Notes under the pieces: generated by a model
What the model saw: the letters and a program-made list of their open reading frames with translations, nothing else
Databases searched by the model: none
Told to the model about the DNA's origin: nothing
Program-made: the position numbers and the translations under genes
Shown here: positions 17,588 through 27,142 of the stretch, piece by piece
Numbering within the stretch: the first letter of the stretch is position 1
Layout: every line of letters begins with the position of its first letter
Assembly (NCBI RefSeq): GCF_001238275.1
Contig: NZ_LGTB01000012.1
Span: forward strand, 62,001-126,000
Direction of reading: 5' to 3'
DNA: 64,000 nt
DNA from: Bradyrhizobium viridifuturi
GTDB taxonomy: Bacteria; Pseudomonadota; Alphaproteobacteria; Rhizobiales; Xanthobacteraceae

Positions 17588-18847
17588 ATGAGTGAGAGGC
17601 CGCCCATTTCACCGAGGAGTCCACGTGCCGCGCTGGAGCCTGAACAGGTTCCGCCGCCGCCCAAGCGCTCGGATCGCGCCCGCAATCCTTTCGTGATCGT
17701 CGGCAATGCCATCTTCACGATCCTGATCATCCTGATGCTCGGCGCCGGCGCGACGTACTACTACGGCAAGCAGGCGCTGGAATCGCCGGGACCGCTGCAG
17801 GAAGACAAGATCGTCAACATCCCCGCGCGCGCCGGCAAGCGCGACATCGCCGACGTGCTGTTGCGAGAGGGCGTGATCAACGTCAATCCGTGGGTCTTCA
17901 TCGGCGGCGTGTTTGCGCTGAAGGCGAGCTCCGATCTCAAGCCCGGCGAATATTCGTTCCAGAAGAATGCCAGCCTGCGCGACGTCATCGCCACCATCGT
18001 CGACGGCAAGGTGGTGCAGCACGCAATCACGATCCCGGAAGGCCTGACCTCGGAGCAGATCGTGGCGCGGCTCTCCGACAACGACATCTTCACCGGCTCG
18101 GTGCGCGAGATTCCGCGCGAGGGCACGCTGCTGCCGGAGACCTACAAATTCCCGCGCGGCACCACGCGCGACCAGGTGATCCAGCGCCTGCAGCAGGCGC
18201 AGAAGCGCGTGCTCGCCGAGATCTGGGAACGTCGCAACACCGACACGCCGCTGAAATCGCCGGACCAGCTGGTGACGCTGGCCTCGATCGTCGAGAAGGA
18301 AACCGGCCGCGCCGACGAGCGCAGCCGGGTCGCCGCCGTGTTCGTCAACCGCCTGCGGCAGCGGATGAAGCTGCAGTCAGATCCGACCATCATCTACGGG
18401 CTGGTGGGCGGCAAGGGCACGCTGGGGCGTCCGATCAAGCGCAGCGAGATCACGCAGCCGTCGCCCTACAACACCTATGTGATCGACGGCCTGCCGCCCG
18501 GACCGATCGCAAATCCCGGCCGCGCCTCGCTGGAGGCTACCGCCAATCCGGCGCGTACGCGCGACCTATTCTTCGTTGCCGACGGAACCGGCGGCCACGC
18601 CTTCACCGAAACCTACGACCAGCACGCCAAGAACGTCGCCAAGCTGCGCGCGTCGGAGAAGCAGATCCAGAACGACACCGTCGAGCCCGCGGATGATCCG
18701 GCGCCTGCCGCCGCGGCCCCCGGAGCGGCCGACACCAATCCCACGGCGGCCACGCCGCCGAAGCCCACCAATCAGAAGAAGCCGCCGCGCGGCGGTCGCC
18801 AGGGCGCAGCCCAGCAGACCAATTCGCCGCCCGTCGTGCAGCGCTGA
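17588..18847 (+). CDS. mltG: Endolytic murein transglycosylase MltG
   Basis: 419 residues. Cytoplasmic Pro-rich N-terminus, one transmembrane helix at about 34-56, a LysM-like region (NIPARAGKRDIADVLLREGV), then the YceG domain with ASIVEKETGR (catalytic Glu) and LQSDPTIIYGLV, PSPYNTY and GLPPGPIANPG. It cleaves nascent glycan strands and limits their length. The last 55 residues are a Pro/Ala/Gln-rich tail. It follows fabF, the usual alphaproteobacterial order. Confidence 0.94.
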   Translation: MSERPPISPRSPRAALEPEQVPPPPKRSDRARNPFVIVGNAIFTILIILMLGAGATYYYGKQALESPGPLQEDKIVNIPARAGKRDIADVLLREGVINVNPWVFIGGVFALKASSDLKPGEYSFQKNASLRDVIATIVDGKVVQHAITIPEGLTSEQIVARLSDNDIFTGSVREIPREGTLLPETYKFPRGTTRDQVIQRLQQAQKRVLAEIWERRNTDTPLKSPDQLVTLASIVEKETGRADERSRVAAVFVNRLRQRMKLQSDPTIIYGLVGGKGTLGRPIKRSEITQPSPYNTYVIDGLPPGPIANPGRASLEATANPARTRDLFFVADGTGGHAFTETYDQHAKNVAKLRASEKQIQNDTVEPADDPAPAAAAPGAADTNPTAATPPKPTNQKKPPRGGRQGAAQQTNSPPVVQR

Positions 18848-18884
18848 GGCGCGGTGCGATCATCGCGCTTTGGCTTCTGTTTGG

Positions 18885-18928
18885 GCATGATCTTCCGGAA
18901 GACTGCTTCACAGTCGCCCGGATCATGC
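18885..18928. repeat. Short inverted repeat (GCATGATC arms)
   Basis: GCATGATC (18885-18892) and GATCATGC (18921-18928) are inverted arms after the mltG stop, followed by a TTTCCGGAAG and TTCCACTTT segment. The element at 47520-47587 has related arms and the same CCGGATC core, so this is a dispersed family. Confidence 0.55.
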
Positions 18929-19061
18929 CTCAGCTCTGCGTTTCCGGAAGGTGGACGTAATTCCACTTTCACGGAATCCGTTTTAAGGTCGTCACGGCTG
19001 CCCACGAGTCTCGGAAGGCTCCGGGTTGGTCCCATATCCTTCTGTTGGAGAGTTTTACGCG

Positions 19062-19949
19062 ATGGCGCTGTCGAGCATGACTGGCTTTGCCCGGAGCCAT
19101 GGCGCGAGCGGTCCCTATACGTTCGAGTGGGAGCTGAAATCGGTCAACGCCAAGGGCTTTGACCTGCGGTTGCGGCTGCCACCGGGCTGGGACGAGCTGG
19201 AAGCCCTGGCCAAGAAGCGCGCCGGCGAGCTGCTGTCGCGCGGCACGGTCTACGCCAATCTCACCGTCAAGCGCACCGATGCGGCGCAGACCATCCGGAT
19301 CAACGAGGACGTGCTCGCCGCCGTGGTGAAGGTCGCGGGTGAGCTCGCGCAACGGATCGACGCGGTGGCGCCGAGCATCGACGGGCTGCTCGGCATCAAG
19401 GGCGTCATCGAGGTGGTCGAGCCCGAGAGCAACGAGGACGAGGACAAGGCGGCGCGCGAGGCCGCGGCGAAGGCGTTCGAGCAGGCGCTCACGAGCCTTG
19501 TCGAGATGCGCCGCCGCGAGGGCGATGCGCTGGGCCGGATCCTGATGCAGCGCATGGACGAGATCGAGCGGCTCGCCAAGCGCGCCGAGACCGCGCCCGG
19601 CCGCAAGCCCGAAGCGATCAAGGCCCGGCTTGCCGAGCAGATCGCCGCGCTGCTCGAGACCTCCGACCGCTTCGATGCCGACCGGCTGAGCCAGGAGGCG
19701 ATCCTGATCGCCACGAAGGCCGATATCCGCGAGGAGCTCGATCGCATCGCCTCGCACATCGGCCAGGCCCGCGAGATGATCGGCAAGGGCGGCCCGGTCG
19801 GGCGGCGGCTCGACTTCCTCGCCCAGGAGTTCAATCGCGAGGTCAACACCTGCTGCTCGAAGTCGAACGACGTCGAGCTGACCAACACCGGGCTTGAGAT
19901 GAAGAACGTGGTCGAGCAGTTCCGCGAACAGGTCCAGAATCTGGAGTGA
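19062..19949 (+). CDS. YicC/YloC-family endoribonuclease
   Basis: 295 residues from the ATG at 19062, which follows TTGGAGAG; a GTG 12 codons upstream would add unrelated residues. The N-terminal MALSSMTGFARS and the C-terminal KGGPVGRRLDFLAQEFNREVNTCCSKSND (read in parts) are the two signatures of YicC. E. coli YicC is reported to cut RNA and affect small-RNA turnover. It directly precedes gmk with no gap, the usual arrangement. Confidence 0.93.
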   Translation: MALSSMTGFARSHGASGPYTFEWELKSVNAKGFDLRLRLPPGWDELEALAKKRAGELLSRGTVYANLTVKRTDAAQTIRINEDVLAAVVKVAGELAQRIDAVAPSIDGLLGIKGVIEVVEPESNEDEDKAAREAAAKAFEQALTSLVEMRRREGDALGRILMQRMDEIERLAKRAETAPGRKPEAIKARLAEQIAALLETSDRFDADRLSQEAILIATKADIREELDRIASHIGQAREMIGKGGPVGRRLDFLAQEFNREVNTCCSKSNDVELTNTGLEMKNVVEQFREQVQNLE

Positions 19950-20606
19950 ATGATGACGGCGCAGGGTTCTGACGGCGTTGAGCGGCGCGGACTGATGTTC
20001 GTCCTGTCGTCGCCCTCTGGCGCCGGCAAGACGACGCTGTCGCGCATGCTGCTTGAGCGCGAGCCGGGCCTGAAAATGTCGGTGTCGGCGACCACGCGCC
20101 CGAAGCGGCCGGGCGAGGTCGAAGCCCGTGACTATTTCTTCGTCGACAAGAAGAAGTTCGAGAACATGGTCGAGCAGGGTGAACTGCTCGAATGGGCGAC
20201 CGTGTTCGACAATCTCTACGGCACGCCGCGCGCGCCGGTCGAGGCGGCGCTATCGGTCGGGCAGGACGTCCTGTTCGACATCGATTGGCAGGGCACGCAG
20301 CAGCTTCACCAGAAGGCCAGCGTCGACGTGGTGCGGGTCTTCATCCTGCCGCCGTCGGCCGTCGATCTCGAAAGGCGCTTGCACACCCGTGCGCAGGATT
20401 CGGAAGAGGTGATCCGCGGGCGGATGAACCGCGCCAGTCACGAGCTGAGCCACTGGGCCGAATACGACTACATCGTCGTCAACCAGAACGTCGACGACGC
20501 CTTTGCCGAGGTGCAGTCGATCCTGAAAGCCGAGCGTCTCAAGCGGGAGCGTCGCACCGGCCTCACCGAATTCGTGCGTGGCCTGCAGCGTCAGCTCGAG
20601 AAGTAG
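19950..20606 (+). CDS. gmk: Guanylate kinase
   Basis: 218 residues with the P-loop SSPSGAGKTT at 20-29, the GMP-binding SVSATTRPKRPGEV and DYFFV, and FDIDWQGTQQL. It phosphorylates GMP to GDP. The first ATG follows the yicC stop immediately; a second ATG one codon later is an alternative start. Confidence 0.96.
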   Translation: MMTAQGSDGVERRGLMFVLSSPSGAGKTTLSRMLLEREPGLKMSVSATTRPKRPGEVEARDYFFVDKKKFENMVEQGELLEWATVFDNLYGTPRAPVEAALSVGQDVLFDIDWQGTQQLHQKASVDVVRVFILPPSAVDLERRLHTRAQDSEEVIRGRMNRASHELSHWAEYDYIVVNQNVDDAFAEVQSILKAERLKRERRTGLTEFVRGLQRQLEK

Positions 20607-20617
20607 CTGACCTCGAT

Positions 20618-20646
20618 CGTGATGCGATCGCATGGATCGCATCACG
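20618..20646. terminator. Terminator hairpin between converging gmk and the next gene
   Basis: CGTGATGCGAT and ATCGCATCACG form an 11-bp stem with a short loop between the gmk stop and the minus-strand gene ending at 20670. No long T-run is present on either side. Confidence 0.6.
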
Positions 20647-20669
20647 AGTCATTGCTTCCAGCGCGCGGT

Positions 20670-21720
20670 CTAGTTCGCCGCGCTGCGCGCCAGCCGCTGC
20701 AGCATCGCCGCGATCTGCTTGTTGTCTTGTTCGGTCTGCGCCGGATCACGTGCCGTCCCGCGGCGCGGCGCCGACGTCTCGGCGCGGCGCGGAACCGGTG
20801 TCTCGGCGCGGCGCGGCGCTGCCTCCGACAGCCGCAGCGGACGGTCGCGACTGACGACGGCCATCGGCGGCGCCGGCTCGGTGTGCAGCGAATCCCAGGG
20901 GGCCCGCCACTCGTCGCTGATCTGGTAGGGCTTCGTCCGCGTGCGGGTCAGGCGGAACACCAGCGCGCTGACCAGGCCGGCGAGCGCCAGCGCGCCGACC
21001 ATCACGACCAGCAGCATTTGCGTCGAGGACGCGGACTTCTCGACGGACGCCTCGGCCGAAACGGGAGCGGCAGGTGCTGGCGCGGCCGCCTGTTGCGGCG
21101 TCGCGTCGGCCTGCGCGACACGGTCGGTTGATCTGCCGCGTGCCGGGTGCCATTGGTTCCGGCCATGCTCGATGCATCCAGCCATCGGGTGTTCACGTCC
21201 GACGGCGGGGCGCGGTACCGGCGGGCGTCGCTGTCGCGACCGGATCGGCCGGCGCCGCCGTGGTGCCGGCTTGACCGGCATCGGGGCTCGCGGCTGGCGC
21301 GGCAGGGGCCTGCGGCGAGGGCCACTCGGCGTGGGCATTGGCGACGGATTTACGCATCGCAGGTGGCGGTACCACGGTCGCCGGCTGGCTCTGTGGCGGC
21401 GCCGCGTCGGCCGTCGCGGTGTCCGGCGCGGCTGCCGCAGGCTGTTGCTGCGCGGTGGCGGCGGGCTTGGCGACAACCTTGTTCCTGGCGTCACCGAGAT
21501 ACCAGCACTTCTTCTGGGTGCTGCGGTCGAGGTGATAGAACCAGTGGCTTCCCGCCGGCGCGGTACCCTTCGGCGCGGCCTGACAGGTGTCCGCCGTCTT
21601 GGCACTCGCCGTATTGGTGCTCGCGGTATTGGCGGCGGTCTGCGCCATGGCGCCGAAGCTGGCGCCCCCCAAGATGCTGGCGGCAAGCGCCGCAGCGAAT
21701 TTCGCTGAACGATTTGACAT
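20670..21720 (-). CDS. Exported single-pass membrane protein of unknown function, two frameshifts (near 21211 and 21121)
   Basis: From the ATG at 21720 a signal peptide (cleavage near AMAQ, residue 27) leads into a conserved-looking block, CQAAPKGTAPAGSHWFYHLDR then KKCWYLGDA. It has two cysteines and an HWFYH/CWYL pair that I associate with rhizobial proteins of unknown function. A Pro/Ala/Gln-rich linker follows. The frame then breaks twice: SDVNTRWLDASSMAG reads in a second frame and VAQADATPQQAAAP in a third, leading to a transmembrane helix (MLLVVMVGALALAGLVSALV) and a basic cytoplasmic end. The span of 1051 bases is 1 mod 3, as two lost bases require. Function unknown. Confidence 0.65.
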
Positions 21721-21900
21721 ACACGTCCCCGGTATTTCTTTTTTTACGCAAACGCTGGTGCAGCCAATCTCGGTAAAGAGTTGGGTCGCAATGCGCCGCA
21801 AATCCGGAGCGGGTAGGGCTTAATTGGGGCTCGCGGCGTGTCGCAATTGCGGCGAGCCGGAGGCCGAGGAACCGGTCTGTTGGTTGCGCCCGGCGAACGT

Positions 21901-23112
21901 CTAGTTGCTCTCGAGCACGTCGCTGAACAGCACGTAGCGCTGGCCGTTGAAGCGGACCAGACGCATCTGCTTGATCGGCCGCAGGTCGGTCGGCGAGGTC
22001 CGCAGGCGGATACCAGGCAGCAGCAGCGGCAGCTCCATGTCGAGGTGAGAGGCCTGCTTCATGACGTTCTCGCGCGTCAGGTCGTTGCCGCACTGCTTGA
22101 GGATCTGCACCACCGCGTAGCCGATGTTGTAGCCGTAGGGCGCGTAGTAGTCGCTCTTGTCGACATGCGGGTTGTACTTGTCCATCCACGCGTTCCAGGC
22201 CTGCATGGCCGGATCGTCCTTCCACTGCGGATCAGCAGGGTCTTTCTGATAGGCCGCGGAGATCACGCCCTTGGCTGCCTCGAAGCCGGCGGGACGGATC
22301 GCGCCCGCGATCGAAGAGCCGATGCTGGAGAGGAATTCCTGCGGGTGCCAGTCGATATCGTAGGCCTTGCGGATCGCCTGCGCCGCGAATTTCGGCACCG
22401 CGGCGATGAACAGCACGTTGGCGCCCGCGGCCCTCAGCGACACGATCTGCGAATCCACGGTGGGATCGCTGGTGTTGTAGGCCTGCTGTGACACGATCAT
22501 CGACGCGGCCTTGTCGCCGAGCCCGCGCTTGAAGCCGAGTATGTAGTCGCGACCAAGATCGTCGTTCTGCGCGAGGATGCCGATCCTGGCGTCCGGCAGT
22601 GTCGACAGGATGTACCTGGCGTAGATCTCGCCTTCGGATGCGTAATGCGGCGTCCAGCTCATCGTCCACGGATAATGCTCGGGATCATTGAAGATCGTAG
22701 CGCCGGATCCGACGAACAGATGCGGCACTTGCTTCTGGTTGATGTATTTGACCACCGCCATGTTGGGCGCGGTGCCGACCGGGTTGACGAGGAACAGCAC
22801 CTCGTCGCTCTCGATCAGGCGGCGGATCTGCTCGACCGTCTTCGGCGGGCTGTAGGCATCGTCGAGGCTGATGAAGTTGATCTTGCGGCCGTTGACGCCG
22901 CCCTGATCGTTGATCATCGCGAAATAGGCGGTGATGGAGATCGCGCCGGCCGAATAGGCCGACGCCGGACCGCTATAGGGCGTCGTGGTGCCGATCTTGA
23001 TCTCGCTGTCGGTGACGCCGGGCCCGTAACGTTTCTGCGCAAGGGCCGGCGTCACGGCAAGGGCGAGCGCGAGCGTCGCCCATGCCCGGATCGTCGAACG
23101 TTTCTTCCTCAT
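21901..23112 (-). CDS. Periplasmic binding protein of a branched-chain-amino-acid-type ABC transporter
   Basis: 403 residues with a signal peptide (cleavage after TPALA, residue 25) and the type I periplasmic binding fold (IKIGTTTPYSGPAS; AYFAMINDQGGVNG; FISLDDAYSP). This LivK/UrtA-like family binds amino acids, amides or small aromatic acids. No permease or ATPase gene is adjacent, so the protein must work with components elsewhere or act alone. It starts 48 bases after the alcohol dehydrogenase and is probably co-transcribed with it, which hints that both serve one substrate. Confidence 0.85.
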   Translation of the reverse strand: MRKKRSTIRAWATLALALAVTPALAQKRYGPGVTDSEIKIGTTTPYSGPASAYSAGAISITAYFAMINDQGGVNGRKINFISLDDAYSPPKTVEQIRRLIESDEVLFLVNPVGTAPNMAVVKYINQKQVPHLFVGSGATIFNDPEHYPWTMSWTPHYASEGEIYARYILSTLPDARIGILAQNDDLGRDYILGFKRGLGDKAASMIVSQQAYNTSDPTVDSQIVSLRAAGANVLFIAAVPKFAAQAIRKAYDIDWHPQEFLSSIGSSIAGAIRPAGFEAAKGVISAAYQKDPADPQWKDDPAMQAWNAWMDKYNPHVDKSDYYAPYGYNIGYAVVQILKQCGNDLTRENVMKQASHLDMELPLLLPGIRLRTSPTDLRPIKQMRLVRFNGQRYVLFSDVLESN

Positions 23113-23160
23113 TCGCGTCCTCCCCCATCTTTGTCGGGCGAGGCCGGAGGGACGTCCTGG

Positions 23161-24219
23161 CTAATTCTTCAGAACGATGCGTCCCACGACCTTGCCGGCG
23201 CGCAACTCGTCGATCCATTTCTGGACGTCGGCCATCGGCTCTTCCTTCATCGGCGTCGGCTTGATCTTGCCGGCGCGGGCGAGCGCCATCAACTCCTGGC
23301 CTTCGGCCAGCGTGCCGACCATGAAGCCTTCGATGGTCATGCGCTTGTAGACCCACTGCACCATCGGCAGCGTGAACTGGCCGCCCATCAGTCCGGACAC
23401 TACGATCTTGCCGCCGCGTGCGACGGTCGAGACCGCGAATGCCATCGACTTCTCGTTGCCGGCAAAGTCGACGACGCCGTCGAAGCCGCCGTCACTCTCC
23501 TTCAGCATGCGCTTGACGACATCCGGCTCCGCCGGGTCATAGGCGGCTGCGGCGCCGTTCTTCAGCGCGGTCTCGCGGGCCGCGGGGCTGAGATCGGCAA
23601 CCGTGATCGGCTGCTTGAACATCGCCTGCGCGAACGACAGGCCCATCATGCCGACGCCGCCGAGGCCGATCAGCAGCAGATTGCGCTGACGCGGACGATC
23701 CACCAGGCGCTTCAGCGCGCCATAGGCGGTGACGCCGGAGCACATCAGCGTGGCGGCCTGATTGACCGGAAGCGGATCGTAGTCGAGCAGGTACTTTGCG
23801 TCGGGCACCAGCACGTGGGTCGCGAAGCCGCCGTCGATCGAGACGCCGAGGAAGCGTTGCTTGGCGCAGAGATTCTCGTCGCCGGCGAGGCAGTCGCGGC
23901 ACTGGCCGCAGCCGATCCAGGGGAAGACCGCCTTCTTCGTCCCGACCAGATCCTTCGGCGCCTCCGGACCGACCTCGTCGACCACGCCTGCGATCTCATG
24001 GCCGAGCGTGAAGGGCAGCGTCATGCCGCGGGTGGTGTCGAGCTTCTTGCCGCCGCCGAGATCGGCGTAGCCGTCCTGGATGTGGAGGTCGGAATGGCAC
24101 AGGCCGCAGCGCTCGATGCGCACGAGCACTTCGCGTCCCTGGGGCTTCGGCGTGTCCACGATGGTTTCGCACAGCGGTGCATCGAATTTGACGAGGGATT
24201 GGCGAACCATACGCGCCAT
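23161..24219 (-). CDS. Zinc-dependent alcohol dehydrogenase (MDR family)
   Basis: 352 residues from the ATG at 24219, which has GGAG upstream; the 42-codon upstream extension lacks family features. Catalytic zinc ligands are seen in GLCHSDLH and GHEIAG, and the four structural-zinc cysteines in CGQCRDCLAGDENLC. The NAD-binding GLGGVGMMGL follows. It oxidises an alcohol or reduces an aldehyde; substrate unknown. It begins 19 bases after rsmA, at the distal end of the long minus-strand LPS/pdxA/rsmA run. Confidence 0.9.
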   Translation of the reverse strand: MARMVRQSLVKFDAPLCETIVDTPKPQGREVLVRIERCGLCHSDLHIQDGYADLGGGKKLDTTRGMTLPFTLGHEIAGVVDEVGPEAPKDLVGTKKAVFPWIGCGQCRDCLAGDENLCAKQRFLGVSIDGGFATHVLVPDAKYLLDYDPLPVNQAATLMCSGVTAYGALKRLVDRPRQRNLLLIGLGGVGMMGLSFAQAMFKQPITVADLSPAARETALKNGAAAAYDPAEPDVVKRMLKESDGGFDGVVDFAGNEKSMAFAVSTVARGGKIVVSGLMGGQFTLPMVQWVYKRMTIEGFMVGTLAEGQELMALARAGKIKPTPMKEEPMADVQKWIDELRAGKVVGRIVLKN

Positions 24220-24238
24220 TACGTTTTCTCCTGATGTT

Positions 24239-25092
24239 CTATTTTGTGGACCGTATATCGGCCAATTCACGCGCCATGGCAACAAAGCCCGCGACCGGAA
24301 TGGTCTCGGCGCGGCGTGTCGCGTCGATACCGGCTGCGGCAGCAAGCCGCGCCGGATCGACCGACAGCGATTTCAGGCTCTGGCGCAGCATCTTGCGGCG
24401 CTGGCCGAAGGCCGCGGCGGCGACCTGCTCGAGCATGCGGCGGTCGCACGGCTCGGGCGCGGCGCGCGGGATCAGGCGGACCACCGAGGACGTGCCTTCG
24501 GTTGCGGCACGAAGGCCGCGGGCGAAATGTCGAACAGGATCTTGGTCTCGGCGCGCCAGTTGGCGAGCACCGCGAGCCGGCCATAGGCCTCCTCGTCTTC
24601 TTGGGCGACGATGCGCTCGGCGACCTCGCGCTGGAACATCAGCACCATGGTGTCGTACCAGGGCGGCCACGGCTCGATCGACAGCCAGTCGACCAAAAGC
24701 TGGGTTGCGATGTTGTAGGGCAGGTTGGCGACGATCTTGGCCTTGCCGCCATCGAGCAAGGGACGCGGATCGAAATGCTGCGCATCGCCATGCACGATCT
24801 CGATGCGGCCGGGATAGCGCTTGACGATGTAGTCGAGCGCAGCAAGGGCCCGTTCGTCGCGCTCGATCGCGATCACGCGCCTGGCGCCCATCGCAAGCAG
24901 CGCGCGGGTCAGTCCACCGGGGCCGGGCCCGACCTCGATCACGGTGCAGTCTTCCAGCGGACCCGCGGCGCGGGCGATCCGTGCGGTGAGATTGAGATCG
25001 AGCAGGAAGTTTTGCCCGAGCGATTTGCGCGCCGACAGCGAATGCTCGCGAATGATGTCGCGCAGCGGCGGCAGATCGTCGATCGTGCTCAC
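24239..25092 (-). CDS. rsmA: 16S rRNA dimethyladenosine transferase, frameshift near 24495
   Basis: Dimethylates two adjacent adenosines near the 3' end of 16S rRNA. The first frame has SLGQNFL, the SAM motif [12 protein letters not shown], and NLPYNIATQ (the NLPY catalytic motif). After FVPQPK it falls into ARPRWSA and a stop, while the next frame reads [10 protein letters not shown] and continues to the stop at 24239. The span of 854 bases is 2 mod 3, which fits one lost base. It abuts pdxA with no gap. Confidence 0.9.
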
Positions 25093-26093
25093 TCAGCTTG
25101 AAGCCGCGGCCATCCGCGCGGCGAGCCGCAGCGCGGCGATCAGGCTCGAGGGATTGGCCTTGCCGGTGCCGGCGATGTCGAAGGCGGTGCCGTGATCGGG
25201 CGACGTCCGGACGAAGGGCAGGCCGAGCGTGACGTTGACGGCGTCCTCGAACGCGACGGTCTTGATCGGGATCAGCGCCTGGTCGTGATACATGCAGAGC
25301 GCGCAGTCATAGGTCTTTCGCGCCGCGGCGTGGAACATGGTGTCGGCCGGCAGCGGACCCCGGACGGCAATGCCGTCGCGGCGCAGGATCTCGACCGCGG
25401 GCGCGACGATCTCGACATCTTCCATGCCGAGCGTGCCGTCTTCGCCGGCATGCGGATTGAGGCCGGCGACAGCAAGCCGCGGCGAGGCGAGGCCGAACCG
25501 CGCCTTCATGTCGGCGACCACGATCGCGCGGTCGAGACGATCAGGTCGGTCGATAATTGTGCCAGCGCCTCGCGCACCGAAACGTGGATCGTCACCGGGA
25601 CGACGGCGAGCGCCGGCGACCACAGCATCATCACCGGCTGCGGTGCGGCTCCGCCGCGCGCGGCAAGCTCGGCGAGGAATTCAGTGTGGCCGGGATGACG
25701 GAAGCCGGCGCGGTACAGCACGTTCTTGGCGATCGGGTTGGTGACGACGGCGCTGGCCTTGCCGGCGGCGACATCGGCGACGGCCTGACGGATCGATGCC
25801 AGCGCGGCGTCGGCGCTGGTCGCGTCCGGCTGGCCCGGTCGCGCCGTCGCCGCCTTGCCGGTCGCAACCACGGGGAGGGCCCGTTCAAACGTCGCGGAGG
25901 CCTCCTCGGCCTTGACCTCGGCAAGCTCCACCGCAACTCCGAGCGCCTTGGCGCGTTCGGCCAGCGAGGCGCGGTCACCAAGCAGGTAGAACGGCGGCAG
26001 ATCGAGTTCGCGGCGGCGCAGCCATGCGGCGAGCGTGATGTCGGGGCCGATGCCTGCGGGCTCGCCGGATGTCAGTGCGAGAGGTTGAGCCAT
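25093..26093 (-). CDS. pdxA: 4-hydroxythreonine-4-phosphate dehydrogenase, frameshift near 25525
   Basis: Vitamin B6 pathway enzyme oxidising 4-phosphohydroxy-threonine. The first frame has [24 protein letters not shown] and [10 protein letters not shown] (metal His). It derails after LSTDLIV into SARSWSPT, and the following frame resumes [11 protein letters not shown], then [13 protein letters not shown] and [11 protein letters not shown] with the remaining zinc-ligand histidines. The span of 1001 bases is 2 mod 3. It sits between surA and rsmA in the standard order. Confidence 0.92.
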
Positions 26094-26110
26094 GCGTCAA
26101 CGATAGTCGA

Positions 26111-27067
26111 TCACCGCCCGCCTGGATATTCGATCATCGCGGCTTTCCGGACTTCCTGCAGGTAGGCCTTCGACTTCGCCTCGTACTTCTGCACGTACAT
26201 CTTGTCCCGCATTTCACGCTTCTTGGGCGTGTCCACGGTGGTCGCCTTCCGGCCGCAAAGGGCGACCATCTCGATGCCCTGCTTGGTGAGCTCGGGCGGG
26301 GTGAGGTGGCCGACCGGGGTCTTGTCCAGGATGTCGCGCAGCGCCTGCGGCAGATCCGCCGACGTCTTCACGACGATCTCGCGGATCGCGGCGTTGCGCA
26401 TCGACTTGAAGAACGTGTTGGCTTCCTCGCAACTGGTCACGCGCTCGCGCAGGGAATCCGCTTCCTTGCGACGGGCCTCGAACTCGGATTGCGGCGAGCC
26501 GCGGGGCACAATCAGAACGACCGGCTGCATCCTGTACTCGAATGCTTCGGCGTCGGGGGCGTCGCCGGTCTCCTTGACCGCGGTGGCGACGTCCTTTTCG
26601 CCAACCTGCAGGCTTTCCTTGAAACGGCCACGGACAAGGCTGGTCCAGACCATGTCGGCCCTGATGCGCTGCTTGAGCGTATCGGGGCGGATGCCTTTGC
26701 TCTCGAGGACCTTGGTCAGCTGATCGTTGTTCAGCCGCATCCGCTGCGCCATGCCGCCATAGGACTGTTCGATGTCGTTGGCAGTGGGGTCGACGCCGAA
26801 CTTCTTGGCTTCCTTGATCTTCAGCTTCTCGTCGATCAGCTCGTCGAGGATGACCTTTCGATCGGGCGCCTTGCCGCCGGTCAGGGCGTTCAGCTTGGCG
26901 CGCTGCTCGATGTCGTAATTGGTAATGGGTTCGCCATTGACCATCACGGCGATGGTCTGGGCGTGCAGGCGCGCACCGCCCCCGAGCAGAAGGAAAAGAG
27001 CCAGCAGGGAACTCAACACGAAAGAATGGAGGCGCGTTGGCGAGCTAGCGGTCGTTGGTATGGTCAT
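26111..27067 (-). CDS. surA: SurA-type periplasmic chaperone / peptidyl-prolyl isomerase
   Basis: 318 residues with a signal peptide (cleavage after LHAQ, residue 37). The SurA N-terminal domain follows (AVMVNGEPITNYDIEQRAK; LIDEKLKIKEAKKFG). Then comes one degenerate parvulin-like region (about 175-285), where E. coli SurA has two. It escorts outer-membrane proteins through the periplasm. The place directly after lptD fits its role in LptD assembly. Confidence 0.85.
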   Translation of the reverse strand: MTIPTTASSPTRLHSFVLSSLLALFLLLGGGARLHAQTIAVMVNGEPITNYDIEQRAKLNALTGGKAPDRKVILDELIDEKLKIKEAKKFGVDPTANDIEQSYGGMAQRMRLNNDQLTKVLESKGIRPDTLKQRIRADMVWTSLVRGRFKESLQVGEKDVATAVKETGDAPDAEAFEYRMQPVVLIVPRGSPQSEFEARRKEADSLRERVTSCEEANTFFKSMRNAAIREIVVKTSADLPQALRDILDKTPVGHLTPPELTKQGIEMVALCGRKATTVDTPKKREMRDKMYVQKYEAKSKAYLQEVRKAAMIEYPGGR

Positions 27068-27142
27068 GTCAGCCGTTTAAACCAATTCAAGCCGGGGCCA
27101 CAGGCCCGCGGCAATACAAGCCCCCCTGATAGGCCCTCACTG

